NCBI GenBank assembly: GCA_947044365.1
Contig: OX345636.1
Coordinates: 16,975,115-17,039,114 of the forward strand
Length of the DNA stretch: 64,000 nt
DNA from: Petrosia ficiformis
Lineage: Eukaryota > Porifera > Demospongiae > Haplosclerida > Petrosiidae
Direction of reading: 5' to 3'
Part shown: piece after piece, positions 35,745 to 50,600 of the stretch
Layout of the letters: each line of letters starts with the position of its first letter
Position numbering within the stretch: position 1 is the stretch's first letter
Notes under the pieces: model-generated
Database searches by the model: none
What the model was told of the DNA's origin: nothing
Seen by the model: the letters and a program-made list of their open reading frames with translations, nothing else
Translations under genes and position numbers: made by a program

Positions 35745-36095
35745 CTAAGTATTGAGGTAGCAAATTTTTAATGTTTTCTGAAGTTTTGTTACACTTTGAG
35801 GTACAAAATGAATAATATCTCTTTGTACAAACAAGGTATTACAAGGTGTTGGTCCTGGGGTGATGATGTCATGACCTTTCAGTTTGTAGAAGGCAGTTCT
35901 AGGTTGGGTTAAGTAGAAGTCCAGGGTCAGTGTTAAGGGTATCGGGAGTTTCTTTGATGTAGATGGCTTCTTTAATTCTCTTCCTTCACCATTTGGATTC
36001 CTAGTCAATCAACTTGGATTCCTCCCACTTGATGGCGTGTAGTTTGGAAGCAGTCTGTAGAACTACAGCATTGGATGTATCTGCCTTCATGTGAG
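35745..36095 (-). pseudogene. Frameshifted ORF remnant of unknown origin
   Basis: A frame starting near MKADTSNAVV (about 36090) hits a TAG after SKLID near 36003. An overlapping frame continues as RNPNGEGRELKKP to a stop at 35745, containing IPLTLTLDFYLTQPRT. The two pieces read as one damaged ORF of about 115 residues. I do not recognise the family; a transposon origin is possible. Confidence 0.35.
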
Positions 36096-36278
36096 ATATA
36101 ATATGTGGGGTAATGTGAGATATAATATAATGTGAGATTTAACCGTATTTCAGCAGATTGATTCACTCCATCGAACTCTGTTGAAACAAGTGAATTGCTT
36201 AGAATCAGCCTCAGGTATAAGGAATGAGAATGAGATCAAAAGTGTATTCTCCCCTTGTTTACCATGTACTAACAGCCA

Positions 36279-37201
36279 GAAATTGAACTTCCAATTCCAT
36301 TTGAGCTTCATTATAAATATCCTGTGAAAGTCATGGCTGACTTGCAGAATGGTATGATTACTGGCAAAGAAAAAACAAAGTTTGTTGCTTCTGTAGCAGT
36401 GCTATCTTTCAGTGCAAAAGCTACCTTAACCAGAGAGAAATATGACCATGTGTTTTGACAAATCATTGCAAGTATCCATTCCTTAGGTCTTCATCTGGTT
36501 CTGGATATATAATTTGTACTTAGCAATAATGAATTACAATGGGGAAGTGTATACTTCATATTCAGAATTAAGAATTCATATTTTACTTTTTGTGAATACA
36601 ATAGGATATATATTTAAGAAAACATTACAAGACAAAATGAAGTATTTTAGAAATGCATGAAATAAGTTAACATGAGGCTGAAAGTATCGGTGATAGTGTA
36701 TCACCATCCAAAAAGACAAGGGTAGAATTTAAATAATTCCTCAGATACAGAGTGAGCTGGTTATCTCACTGGTGAAGAACATTCCTTACATATACTTTTG
36801 TAACCATAAAACGCTTATACTTGAAGAGAAAAAAGCTAAACCCTAACAAAAAAATAGTGTCAGTTATAATGGTAAGAACAGAAGACAAGAAATTATGAAG
36901 CCATATAAAAAGTTCCTGAGATTATGAAGATGTACCATTGTAAAAAAAAATTAGATCTGGTATGTGAATTACAGTCATATATTTATGCATGACAAAACAG
37001 CTTCAATCTGAAATGGACCACATATTCCAAAGTGTGTCAAAAGAAGGATTAGAAAAGTGGGCAGAGTTTACAAGGCTTTCTAGATTGCTGAATCAGAAGA
37101 CAATCCTAGCATATTCTGGAGATGAGGATGCACAATTCATTATACTTGTGTTATGTACTTTCTCATTTTTTGTTAACCAAAATAATAATTATAGTATTTG
37201 A
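36279..37201 (+). pseudogene. Degenerate ORF remnants, unknown
   Basis: From about 36280 a frame reads ELPIPFELHYKYPVKV and SAKATLTREKYDHVF, then stops. A further short open frame begins at 36989 (MTKQLQSEMDHIFQ). Together they look like a decayed protein-coding repeat. Family not recognised. Confidence 0.25.
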
Positions 37202-38274
37202 ACATGTAAACTAAAACATTCCTGTAATACAACATATGACAGTATCTTTTATTCTGTTATAGCTCTTGCTTTTTTTTTTGTATTATCTAGCTACTGCCAG
37301 ACACCAGAGCAATGTCTGATCACCATTTTACAAGTATGTGTACTGATATTATATTACAGGTGATCAATGCCTATTTGAACACTTTGCAATAATCACAACT
37401 GATACCTAGAATGGTTACCACTTTAATCAGTTTATCACAATAGCTTCTCATAACATAAGACCTTTCAGAATTAGTACACTATCAGTTACATGTGCATCAA
37501 TGAAAACTGATTTTTAATCAAATGAAAAGCAACTTTTATGCATGTTACCATTAATTGGCAAAGGCAACTTGTGTTCTCTTAGCAGCATTTTATGCATTTA
37601 ACATGTAATATACTTCTGGATGTACAAACTCTATTTCTTTTTGGAGTATATATATTTATTTTTAGATGTACCTGCTTCTAAATGAAGTAAATTACAGCAC
37701 TTTATCACAACTCTATTTAACATTACTCAAAGCACAACTCAATATGTAACAGATGTACACTCTACTGTTTTATAGTGAAGTTATCTGAGATACTAGTAAT
37801 ATAATTATAGCAAATAGTAATAGGGTACTGTATGATGAAATTGTGACACCATAGTGTCAGAGCATATGTTTGGTTCAAAAATTATAAGGGGCCGGGGAAT
37901 AAACAAAAGAAAACTTTAACTTAATCTGTGCCACACCTTCTAATTCAGTCACACCATCATAAAAAAAACATTAAAAAAATTATAAGGTATATAAAAATTA
38001 TAGTCATACATATGTATCACAAGAAAAAGGAAATACATTTTGTACTCAAAAAAATACTAAAAACGCAAAATTAATGTATAATAATTATTAACAAAAACAT
38101 TGTTAATATCATGCACTGAATAATCCACACGAATTGAAAACTGAGAGGTGTACATGTACATTTAAATTCATAAAACAATAGTAATGACAATAAAACAATA
38201 CTTATTTGTACAACTAAAGTACATACACAACTACACAATGTATTTCAAAATTGAAATTAATGTTTTCAGTCTGC
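37202..38274. other. Intergenic and 3' flank of gene 3
   Basis: AT-rich with no recognised gene. No canonical AATAAA on the - strand in the first 170 bases after the gene 3 stop. Confidence 0.5.
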
Positions 38275-38696
38275 TCACTGTTCTTCGCTTGTTTGCAAAC
38301 AATCTCCAACTTCAATGCTAATTGGATTAGTAGCTTTCATTTGAATATAATCACTTTGTTTGCTATGAGTAGATATATTATCTTCATTCCCTTTATCAGT
38401 GAAAGGCTCAAGAGTCAGTGGGCGTGACCTGTTAGGTGGTGGCAAGGGTACTTGTCCTTCTGTACAACTTAAACTTTCATAGTTCTCATTTTCAGGCAAT
38501 TGTTGTAAAGATTCGTATATTGGGTCTTTTGTCAACTTCAGCTCACTTCCGAGTTTGTCTTCTAAGTCCATGCATTCTGGATAATAGTTTTTGTCATAGT
38601 CATTCAATTGTATAGGTGTTTCTGTAAACTGAAATCTCCTTTTCAGCCTCCTTTTCCAGATAGTAACCACGATTAGAATCAAAATTACAATTGATA
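38275..38696 (-). CDS. Gene 3 last exon: end of TM helix and ITAM signalling tail
   Basis: Codes for [13 protein letters not shown], a basic stop-transfer (KRRLKRR) and about 120 cytoplasmic residues, ending in TGA. An ITAM lies at 38470-38526: D-P-I-Y-E-S-L, eight residues, Y-E-S-L, which meets the consensus [D/E]xxYxx[L/I]x6-8Yxx[L/I]. It is followed by a proline-rich [11 protein letters not shown] (possible SH3 ligand) and SDYIQM (YxxM, a p85-type SH2 site). In animals with known ITAM receptors, Src-family kinases phosphorylate both tyrosines and Syk binds through tandem SH2 domains. Whether this happens here is untested. Confidence 0.88.
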
Positions 38697-41600
38697 CTAT
38701 TGAGAAAAGGTAATTAATTATAATAGCACTTATATCAACAACAATATTATGAATACAATAAATAATTATTATGACACAAGCACAAATGATTGTTGGTTAT
38801 TTCAAAGTATGTTTTGTTATTCTTAATCATAATTACGAAGCATCAAATAATGAGTGTTGTATGTGCTCTTACTGAACAATTATTATTTTGTTATGTTTTC
38901 AATCTATTGACATCTTTATAGCAATAACTATAGCAATCCTCATAGTTATATGGAACTATTAATGGTTACGGTCTCATGTGTTTTTGCTTAACATTTAACT
39001 GTTTAATTGAGCAAAATTCTACCATGTTTTCAATTAAACACATTTATACGAACAATGAATGACTTACCTAGTATAATTATGAATATCAGTGCAGGAATTA
39101 TCACTGTGAGTATATTCAGTTCTGATTGCTAATGAGAAAACAGAATATCCAGTTATTCATGATGCCATTATTTTATATTTAATATAGATATAATTATGTA
39201 TATAGCACAAATATTGGATATATACCACAGAAGTTTCTGGTGTCACAGTTGACGAAGCTGTCATTTTTAATGAAGTCAGTGTGGTTGTCCTCATATTAGT
39301 AGTAGAATATTGCATTTCTGTGATGAAATAATGTAAAACATTTTCATGACATAGGCATAGGGCACATGACCCCCTCAACTGTTTGCTGTAAACTATTATT
39401 ATCTACAGTATGAGTTATGATAATGTGGTACAATACTTGCATTATTGAATAACTCTACCAAATGTGTTATCATAGCTACATCAGATTCCTTTCTGAAACA
39501 TTTGCTAAGCAATCAGATTCCACCCCCAGCTAAAATCATATGCTTGTATGCTGCTTAGTGAAAATGGCTTAATGCAGTGATCCCTCTACATGTGCCCACC
39601 CAATAAGAAATATGCTCCTACATTTATGCTTGATATGACATAAATCGACTTACTTGTTGAGGTAATGCTTGCTTTTGATGTTGTACACTCATCCAAGAAT
39701 GTTGTTTCATTTGTACAAAGTGAACATTCACTAGATCCATATTCTGTTTGGTAATGGTTTGGTGGGCACTGGGTACAAGGTTCTATTCCAGTATCAGAAT
39801 ATGTATTTGGCTTGCACATAGCTAAATGAATGGACATTATATTTAATAATAACAATATAATATTGATATAGAACAGATAAAACGCTAGCAATATTAACTC
39901 TTAAACTATGCTAATGACTATATTGTTTTATATGTACCTGTACATTCTTCAACAGCTGAAGCTCCATTGCTAGTTGTGGTGTAATATTCAGGACATTGTT
40001 TACACTCTGTTTCATGTTTATAATTCTGGTATGTTCCTATTGGACACTCCAAACATCGAGGAAGTTGCTCTTCAATAAAATTTCCATTACCAAGATCATT
40101 GAGTTGATTGACTAACACACTGCCATATGAACCAGGGGCACATCCAACTAAATTAAAAGGTCAGTACAGTGTCATAGAGTGGATACAAATTAACATAATA
40201 ATAATTGTGTTATACAAAGCCATAATACAAGTAATACTAATGATCATTTTAATAAATGTACAATTACTAATGTTTAATAATACTAACCACAAATGACAAG
40301 GCTAGAGTCAACTTGGTATCCCATAGGACAGACAAACACTCGAGGGCTAATATCCAGGCTATTTTCAACATAACGGAAACTTAATCCATAAACGTTTATT
40401 ACAAAGCCACTATCTTGCGATACCAAGGCTATCAAATTATTCTTATCTTGTTCAAGTTGTAATAGCGAAGGTTCTACATTGTCGATCAACACATTCTGGA
40501 TATTCTCACTGCTATTATACACAAAATAAGGTGTTATGAACTTAAACGAGATAATAGCTCCACCACCGTTATCACTAATTAACTGGATATCCTTGATTTG
40601 TGTGGAAGTAAGCTGTAGTGAATTATGAACAGTCGTATATACAACTTGTTTATATTCTGCTCTGTTGAGATCAATATTGGATGCAAGTGTGACATTAAAC
40701 TCAGGAGCAAAATCAATACTAATAGGATATTCAATTCTTGCTAGGGAAGCTGGTAACACTGTAAGATATGAAGGTTGTGAAGAGACATTACCAATCCAGT
40801 TATAAGCCATACATGTATACCAACCTTCATCACTAAGCTTTGGATTTTCTACAAAAAGTACATTTGAATCAATACCTGCAATCTCGTTCCAGTTTTCTAT
40901 ATTTGTAGCTCTGTAGAACCATTTCCAACCCAAAGGAGGCCAAGAATGAGCGTCACAGACCAAAGTCACACCATTGTCATTGCCCTCGTATGTTTCTACA
41001 GATTTGGCTAAACTAAGATTTAGAATTGGTTGATAATAGATATTGACAATTGTTGAAAGAGATGTTGCAATTCCAGCATCACTTGTAACAAAGCAGAAGT
41101 AGTTACCATCTTCAGATATTTGTATATTTTTTACAGAAAGAGTATTTGAACTTGAACTCAACAGTACTGAATCCCTCATCCAATGATATTGTACTGGAAG
41201 ACTTGAGAATGCTTTACACGATAACTCAAGGGTATCACCTATTGAGACATTTACTTCAGCTGGAGGTTGTTCAATGATTTGAGGAGGTTCAGAACACCAG
41301 TACTCCAATTCTTTTAAATCTGCCACAATTTGCATAAACTGAGAGAGAATTGTTTGAGCTTCATCGAATGTGTAATTGTGGTTATATCCTATTCCAAAAT
41401 AATCTTCCTTTATAGCTTTAAGTTTTTGTTCAAGATGCCGTGCCTGTTGTAATGTGGTATCTTCAATAAAAGAAGTTACAGATTCAAATGCTGACTGCAA
41501 ACAATCTGTAAAGCTTCCACATGCTAATCCTGCAACATTACTACCATTTCTGTGTACTAATTCCATATTGGTCTGCCATTGAGGAAACGAATTCGCTTGG

Positions 41601-44600
41601 AGTGTATTTACTACTTTTGTTATAGAAGAATCCTTGTCATTTGTAAAATACAAGTAGGAGTCAAGTAACATCGAGATTGACGACAAATTTTTCTGTTCAT
41701 TGCTAATTAACTTGGTGTCATTTACACGATTACTGGAAACGATGTACTGAGAAGTTAGAAGCTGCTGTAATGATTCATTAAGCGATACTGAAATCTGCTG
41801 AATGTATGATTCAATATTCGTTATATACACACAAGTGGCAGAAAATTCTGTGTACTTATCTGTAAACTCTATAGCTTGCCTTTTTCGCAAAGAAGCATAA
41901 TTTCTAAGAATGTCTTTAGAGATCTCTTCTGATACTCTACGATATATGTACTCCCTTGGTTTTGCAAAATCAATGATAACGCTGAGTTCATACGATTGAC
42001 TTGCATGCACATATGTGAAACTAACAGGGAAGGATATAGGTGTTGAAGTATTTAAAACAATGTCAAACGTTACATTTTTCACTTGTACTATTTCCTCAGA
42101 ATCGACTAAATTGGTCATTGTCGTTAAGATGGGGTTGAAAATTTCTGTCTCTTGTAGAATTATCTCTTTAGCTTTTTTCCTTATATTGAGGTTTAATTGT
42201 GTAGTTTGAATTGCATTGTTAATGAGTTTATATTCTTGCTCCACTGCATGTAAGTTTGCATTTATTCTCGTCATTTCAACTTCGGAAATTGTGAAATTCA
42301 TTTTTGCTTCACTGTAAGTTTGGTATAGCAACGAAAGTGTACTTTCTATATTTGCTAAAGCTGTTTGCCTTTCCTTCTGACACTCCATATTGTTTATCAA
42401 ACAGCTAAGATCTTGTACACGTTCGACGCATGGACGTTCCATACAACATTGCCCTGAGACTGATTCCTCATATACATTGGTTGTGCACGTTTCTCTAACG
42501 ATCTGTGTATAGGGTTCTTCGGAATAATAAGGTTCTTTATGATAGTCAGTGAATGGTACATACTCTGTTGTACAGCAGTCACCATATGTTACAAAGAATA
42601 ATGAAAACCAACGAATTGTCCAACAAGATCTACAGCGAAGTTCATATCTCCAACTTGTAATAGCTACTTGACGATACTGTACTACTGTTTGGTAATTGCT
42701 GACAGTCATCTCACAAATGCCTGATTCTTCTATACGGGAGTTACTATAGCATGCTGAACAGCTTACATTACTGTGATCACACAAATATTCACACTCTGTT
42801 TCAATACATATACTATCCAAAGACAGTGATTTGCTTTCTTGATTTTCATATTCCTCCGCCCTTTCTTCAAAATTGTTTTTTGTCTCTTCAATTTTCTCTT
42901 TCCAGTATGTCAATGTAACATTAGCCAGCTTATATTGTTGCTGAAGATCAGTACGTTCCTTTTTCTTCTCTTCTAACTGTGTTAAAAGTTCCTTTCGTCT
43001 AGTTTCCAACATCATGATACCTTTTTGAGCATTTTCTCTTCTTTTTAAAACATTATCAGTCTCTTCTCTAATATGAGAATTCAGATATTCTGCTATATTT
43101 GTTTTGAATCCAACGGCACCATCTGTTATTTCAGCATTTAGATTGATCGACATTGAACCAGCATTGACATCAGTTGACGAAGTTCCGTAACAGGTAATCT
43201 CATAATCATGGAATATAGTCGTACTACCCTTGAATGAGAGCCAAGGGTCCTTGATTGTTACTTCAGCACTCATCTGGGAATCAAAGATAGATATGCTAAC
43301 ATTCTTCAAAACACCATTCAATTGTGAGGTTTTCGAACTGACTGCAATTTCCAACACAGTCAAGTCACGATCATCTGAGACCAGTTCAAAGAAATCACCA
43401 ATAACTGCTCTTGAGGACTTCAACTTTGAATATACAAGAATAGTGGTTTCAGAGTGAGTAAATGGTGGACGAATCAAGCCTGGAAAATAGATGATATGCC
43501 TGAAAGCATTAGGCAATACAATATTTCCAATTTTGAGTCCAAGACAATCACTAGTAAGACTTAAGCTGTTAATGTTCAGTATGTTGTCTAGGCTCATGAA
43601 ACCATCAATAGCACAACCACCAGATGATTCGTGTTGGACAAAGAATTCAGAGAAGAATGAAGCAAAAGGGTGTGAAACAGCTTCATATACAAACTTGAAT
43701 GATATTCCAGGTGGTAGTGAAGAACTCTCACTTGCTGAGACACCTATACAATTATGACACAAACTATTATATTCACAGTATTAATTACATATCATGTTTG
43801 TCTTGTACATGTATTTTTTAGAAGTTAGCAAAATTAAACAAGCAATATTGAGACAGTATATATGTACCTGGATATGAAAAGAGTGAGTTCGCTTTCTTTG
43901 ATGATAAATGAAGTCTCACAAGTGTGTTGTTTACAATTGTAGAAACAACTACATAAGCATCCCCTATCAGTAATCCTGGCACCTATATATAAAGTGAAAG
44001 GAATTTACATTATAAACTTTACTTTTAGAATACATACCTCTCCTTCATCAGGTTGCGATTGGTGTAGCACTGAGCCAATAAAATTAATATGCACTCCCAA
44101 ATCATTACCAGTAAATTGCTTTTCTAGTCTCATTTCCACTTCAAATTCAAATTTTGGAATCTCAGCTATGAAGTAACTATCACCACGCCAATAACTGGAA
44201 TCTGTTAAGTAAATGTAAATTCTCCTTTCTACAAAAGAGATCGTTTTAAATGACATCTGTCCATTATCAGTGAATATTTTCTGAAAGTAAGGTAGAACTG
44301 TTAGTTCTGATGGTTGGAGAAGTGGTGGTACCATGAAATACAGTTTGGATTGGAAATTGCTACACATGTCAACTAAGATACACAATGGTTTCAATGACGA
44401 ATAAAAGAAGGTATGAAAAGTATCAATAATGAAGTATAGTGTTGATTTTGTCCTTATTGCATATAGTAACCCTTCTTTGTTGTCTGCTGGGTATGCTTCA
44501 CAGCCTTCCAAGGTCTTTATTTCAGAGGATGTTCCAATGGAAGATAAGAAGTCATAATGTGAATATGTGGAACTGCTAATAGAATCATGGACATTGATAG

Positions 44601-47600
44601 AAAGCCAAGATGGCAACAGATCTTTAATGCTGTCAAAAAATGTGGTGGATAGAGAATGAAACTTGAGGAAAGTTTGAATATCATATTCGTCAAAAGAATT
44701 GGATGAGCTCGTCTCAAAACACTGAAATGTTTCCTTTTCACAACTATAACACCGCTCTGACCATATATTAGACGTAATTGGAAGAGAAGCTTTAAAAGGT
44801 AAGGAACTGCTCTGAACATGAATGCCAGCTATCGATAAAGGCAAATTTAGAGTACGACCACCAATAAATACTACCCCCTTTGATATGAAGTCTCCTTCTA
44901 TCTCTGTCTCAGACCACTGACAAGAAGAGAAAAAAGAAAGTTTAGAAATACACTGTGATGACGAGAGAGTGCGACTGTTGCTACAGCAACCTAATCCAAG
45001 TTGACCATCACTTAATCCCAAAGACTGGAAATAATTGTTATCTTCTTTTCCAGATGAGTCCGAGGATGTTACAAGTACTACGGAATTTTTTGGTTTTTGA
45101 AAGTTCTTTTCAGGTTCTATATTATAACGAACTTGAAACAACCCAGGTTCATTAGGATGTAAAGTATAAACAACAGTAGTAATATCATCTGAGGGAATAA
45201 GCTTTTGAGTTTCTTCACCAACAATTTTCAAGGCAGAAATATTAGTAACAGTAAGAGTGAGTTCTCGTTCAATTTGTGGTGATGAAGTGATTGAAACATC
45301 GTAATTAGTGTTTGTTCTCAATACTGGTATAGATGGTATTTGAAGGAAACTAGTTTCACATCTCTCTCCAGTACGAAATGTATCATCACAATCACACTGG
45401 AATCTTCCTTCATCATTAACAGAGCAAATTCCAGGAGCACATGGGTTACTTCCACAAGGTTCATTTTCTAAAGAAAACAAAAAAAGATCAATAGAATAAT
45501 AACTATATAGCTACATAATTATTTATTTTTCTATAATACAAGTGTACTTGCAATTTATAAACAACTTGCCTTCAGTGCTCATTTATTACAGCATTCAAAG
45601 CACAACATAACATAATTACAATTTTGTTTATAAACCTATTTTTATATAGCTTCTATTTGACAATGGAAGCCTTATTTAAACTCAACAGAGGAAGAACTAC
45701 AAAAGGCAAATTATTGCTTAGCTTACTTGCAAGGTATGATGGACATATTTGACTTGCATTGCCCTAGCTATCACAAAGAAATCTTTTAAACGTTTTCAAT
45801 GAGATTTGACCATGTTTAACATTTTGTACAACCACTAAAAATCCATAAAGTGTTTTTATTTATGTGCAGTTAGTTGGCTCGGAAAATGGTTTTGAAAGCA
45901 TGCTTGAATTTTAGGATTCATATACTGTGCAGCGAGTGTGCATGAACATCAATTAACCCTTTGACTACTAACAAGTGGTCAATTAACCTTTCTGCTCAAA
46001 ACACTGTGGTCTACTGAACTCAAGTACAAGGCTACTCTGATTCCAATTCTACACTATTACATATTTTATACTCTCTTTCTACTATACAACTATAGTTCAG
46101 CTATTTACAGTTGCTCATTCAATTGTAGAAGTCTCACTTTGTCATTCTCTGATTGAGTGGACACCATTTTCTGTCACCATTGTTGCAGTATGGCTGTTTA
46201 TAACGTATATATGTATGTTTTATATATCAAACTGTAGCTCTATTTATGAACTACAAGATAGTCAAATCAGGATTGCAAGAGCGCACATACAGGTATGTGT
46301 CTAGAGTATGAATATGTGCTCTTGGAAGTCAAAGGGTTAACAGCACACTATAATTATATATAATGTATATATAATACATAACAATACATGTCAATGTAGC
46401 TGTATTAAACAAAGAAGAACCTGACTAGAGTAAGTTAAAGAAATTGAAGTTTTTTAATTGTATCAGTATGGACAGTGTATATTAACACTCACCAATGCAT
46501 AGTCTTTCACCTTCCCATTTGACATCTCCTTCATCAGTCAAACCACATTTCTGTATCCATTCTATTCTTCCTGGATCACCATCAACATGGAATCCCTCTT
46601 TACAGACTAAATTACAGTCTGAGGTATATTCGGTATTACAGGGTATTCTAACCAATGCATTGTCTGATGCAGTAAGGACAGTACAGTGCAAAGGAGAACA
46701 GAAAGCAGTTTCACCAGTCCATGTGTGATTTGATTGGCATGTGCGAAGATCTGAACCTGTCAGATAATAACCGGGATCACAAGTAAATGTACAATTCTCA
46801 TCAGTAACTTGAGGACCAGTACACTCTATATAACCTTTCCAAATACTTGAGATATTTGTACATGGTTCACCTGAGGTATAAAGAATAATGCAAATCTTGA
46901 ATTAGGCCAAACAGCCTCTGAATTAATATCTCCTAGACATGTTACTTGAAAAGCATGTAATATATAATAATTATCATTGTAATTATATGTGCTTGTATTT
47001 GTCAGATTGTTCACTGTTGCTCTTACCCAAACACAAATGTGCATCAAGTGCCAGTGAGTAACCATCATGACACTGACAGTGGTAAGATCCATATTCATTA
47101 ATACACAAATGATCACACCCAGCATTTTCATTTGCACACTCATCAGTATCTGTGGTATAAAAGGTGTACTATATGTTTGCAAATAGAGAGAAGTTAACAA
47201 CTGAAATAATAATTCAGTTTACGGAAAAAGAAAGATTAGTATCAAAGGGCCAGAGTAGTAAATAGATAGATGAATGATAAATAGTTTTACCTAAACATGT
47301 TCGGTCATCTTGAACAGACAGATGAAAACCTTCAGGACAAGAGCATTGAAAAAATCCAGGATAGTTATTACAAATGTCACTACATCCAGATATATTCTCA
47401 GTACATTCATCAATATCTAATGGACAAATAAGTATGGCTAAATTAGTACATATCTTTCATTCTAACTTTCAGATTTTCAATGAAAAAATGACGATACTAA
47501 ATCAGTTTAATTTTGCCTTATCCTAAATTATGATACAATTATGTTCCTATTACCTTCACAAGAGTAGGTATCAATCAGTCTGTATCCATCATCACAGGAA

Positions 47601-50600
47601 CAGAAATATCCACCTTGTGTGTTATGACAAGTATGATCACAGAGGTGTGTGCTATTTTCACATTCGTTGTGATCTGCAGTAGATTTTAATATAATTTGCA
47701 TAACAATAATATGTGAATGTCAATGTATATGATATTAAGCAAATATGATGTGTTTTGAATTAGAGGACTTGTTTATGAAACTTACCAATGCATTTCTTTC
47801 CATTTTTCCACTCTACTGTTCCATCATTTGCCAAATCGCAAGTTTCAATCCATGTCATTACACCTGGACTACCATCAACATAAAATCCATCCTCACAAAG
47901 TAGTGTACAGTTTGATGTGTATTCACTTTTACATGGTAGCATAAGTACTGAGTTTGTTGGTACGTTAAGCTCTGAACAATGCAAAGGAGCACAAATGGTA
48001 GTGTCTCCAGACCATGTGTGATTGGCTTGACAAGTACGAAGATCTGATCCTGTTAGATCATAACCTGGATCACATGTAAATGTGCAATTCTGATCAGTGA
48101 CTTGAGGACCAGTACACTGTATTTCACCATTTAAGGCACTGGAAATGTGTACGCATGGTTCACCTACAGGATAAAAAAAATGCACTTTAATTAAGTCATC
48201 ATAAAAAAGTCTTCATCAATGTAATACAAATAGCAATTGCCTGCCAGGCCATTTAGCAGGGTATTATGCATGAACAAGTATTGAATAACATATCAGTATG
48301 TTATGAACTATAGTATCTGCACTTGCTCTAGTGCCCATGGTTTGGTGATTAGAGCACTTAACCAAAGTCCTGTGTTCAAATACCATTTGATATATTTTTT
48401 TGTTCTTCATTAGTTATAGATAACAAAACTTTAGCAATGACGTATTATTAATTAAAAGTGAGTTGATATATAATTAGCATACCAATGCAGGTATGCACAT
48501 CAAGTCCAAGTGAATATCCATCACGGCATTGACAATGGTAGGAACCAGGCTCATTCACACATAAATGATCGCATCCATCATTTTGATTTGCACACTCATC
48601 AATATCTGTAATACAAAGGTTGATAATAATTCATAAAAATTACGACTTTTGAATCTTTTAATTGCAAAATGCATAGGATAGTGTATCACTTTAAGAGAAG
48701 ATTCAAATAAATAAGTGGCATGTAGAGCACATTTTAGCACCTAATTAAAAATTCATGATGAGTATGGTCAATTATCTACTCACATTAATGAATATTTCTG
48801 CAGCTTTTAATGTCTATGACCCACATGAAGTGACAAATTTTCAAATTTGATGTTAAATAATCATAAAAAACATAATTACATTCTAAAGTACTGGCTTGAC
48901 CATTAAGCTCATAAAGGAGCCGTCACATGGTTTGGCTTTACCAGGTCCACCCAACAGGTCAGGCCCCTCCTCCCCCTCTCAGTGGGCCTGCACAGAAATA
49001 ACCAACTGCTGTGGGTTCCTGACTTTCTGAATTCGAACTTAGAATATTTAATATCAAGAGTGTGTCAATATAGTTTACAGAAAACTTGCAAATCCGTTGA
49101 AAACAACAATTTGCAAATTAGTTATTTTCAAGTCACAAAACAAGTATTAAATTTCTCCTATATTACCTTCACAAAAGTGTGTGTCAATTAGTATGTATCC
49201 ATTATAACAGGAGCAGTAATATCCACCTTGTATGTTATGGCAGGTATGATCACAGTGATGTGTGTTATTTAAGCATTCATCATGATCTGTGGGAATTTAT
49301 AAATATACAACAATGGTTTATGAAATGATATACAATTATAGCTAAGTAGCGCAAAATAAATTAATGGAGCCTCTCAAAGGTTGATTCAATATTGCAAACA
49401 GCTAATTATTGATCAAGCTTAATAATTGATTTTAATGGAGTCCAGCACACTTTTTTTTACAAACGTACCAACACATTGCTTTGCTTCTGTCCACTTTACA
49501 CCTCCTTCATCTGTCAAAGCACATGTTTGTATCCACTCTGTTGTACCTAAATCACCCTCAACATGAAATCCATCTTCACAAACAAGTGTACAGTTTGAAG
49601 TGTATTCATTGTTACATGGTATGGAAACAGATGCATTTTCTGGTGCAGTTAGTTCTTCACATTTCAAAGGAGGACATACAGCATCTTCCCCGCTCCAAGT
49701 GTGATCTGGTTGACATGTACGAAGATCTGATCCTGTTAGGTAATAACCTGGATCACAAGTAAATGTACAATTCTCATCGGTAACTTGAGGACCAGCACAC
49801 TCTATATAACCATTCATAATTCCAGAGAGTGGTGCACATGGTTCACCTGTGTTATAGAGAAATACAAAATGATGATGAGAGCGAAATTGTGCAGCATAAT
49901 TGATTGTAAAGACTGTAGCTTTGTAAAACCTGCATGTATAGTTTACAACCTCAATTAATTTTCGAATTTTTTATAATTAAATTTCTGAAGTGAATGTGCA
50001 AATTCACAGAATGATTAATCCTCTTACCTAAACATGAATGAGCATCAAGTGCAAGTGAGTAGCCATCATGACATTCACAATGATAGGAGCCCTGTTCATT
50101 GACACACAAATGATCACAGCCTGCATTTTGATTATCACATTCATCAATATCTGCAGTAACAGATCAAATTTTCATTAGCTAGTAATATTCCATTAAATAT
50201 TTTAATGTTTACTGATGACTCCACTTGTCAGTGAGTACCACATTTACCACTTAATGTGAGTATAGATGAATGAATACAGGTAATTAACAGATTGACTCTT
50301 GAGATTAACTGATTTTGTATCCTGTTCTACTTAAGCGAAATATGAAGCTGAACTTAATCTTTATGTGTATTATAGTTAGAGAATGCACACACAGTTTATT
50401 GCTGATATAGAATCCCTAACATGAGGGTGGTATATCCAAGTTTATGAGATTATGTTTCCTGAAAATTTGTAATTAACGTTTGGTCCGTTAAATTATTTCC
50501 TGGCAAATAATCTTTATAGGAAACATTTGTGTACACAAGTATATTTCTCCTTCATACCTTTACAAGAGTAGTTGCCTTCTAATCTATATCCATCATCACA

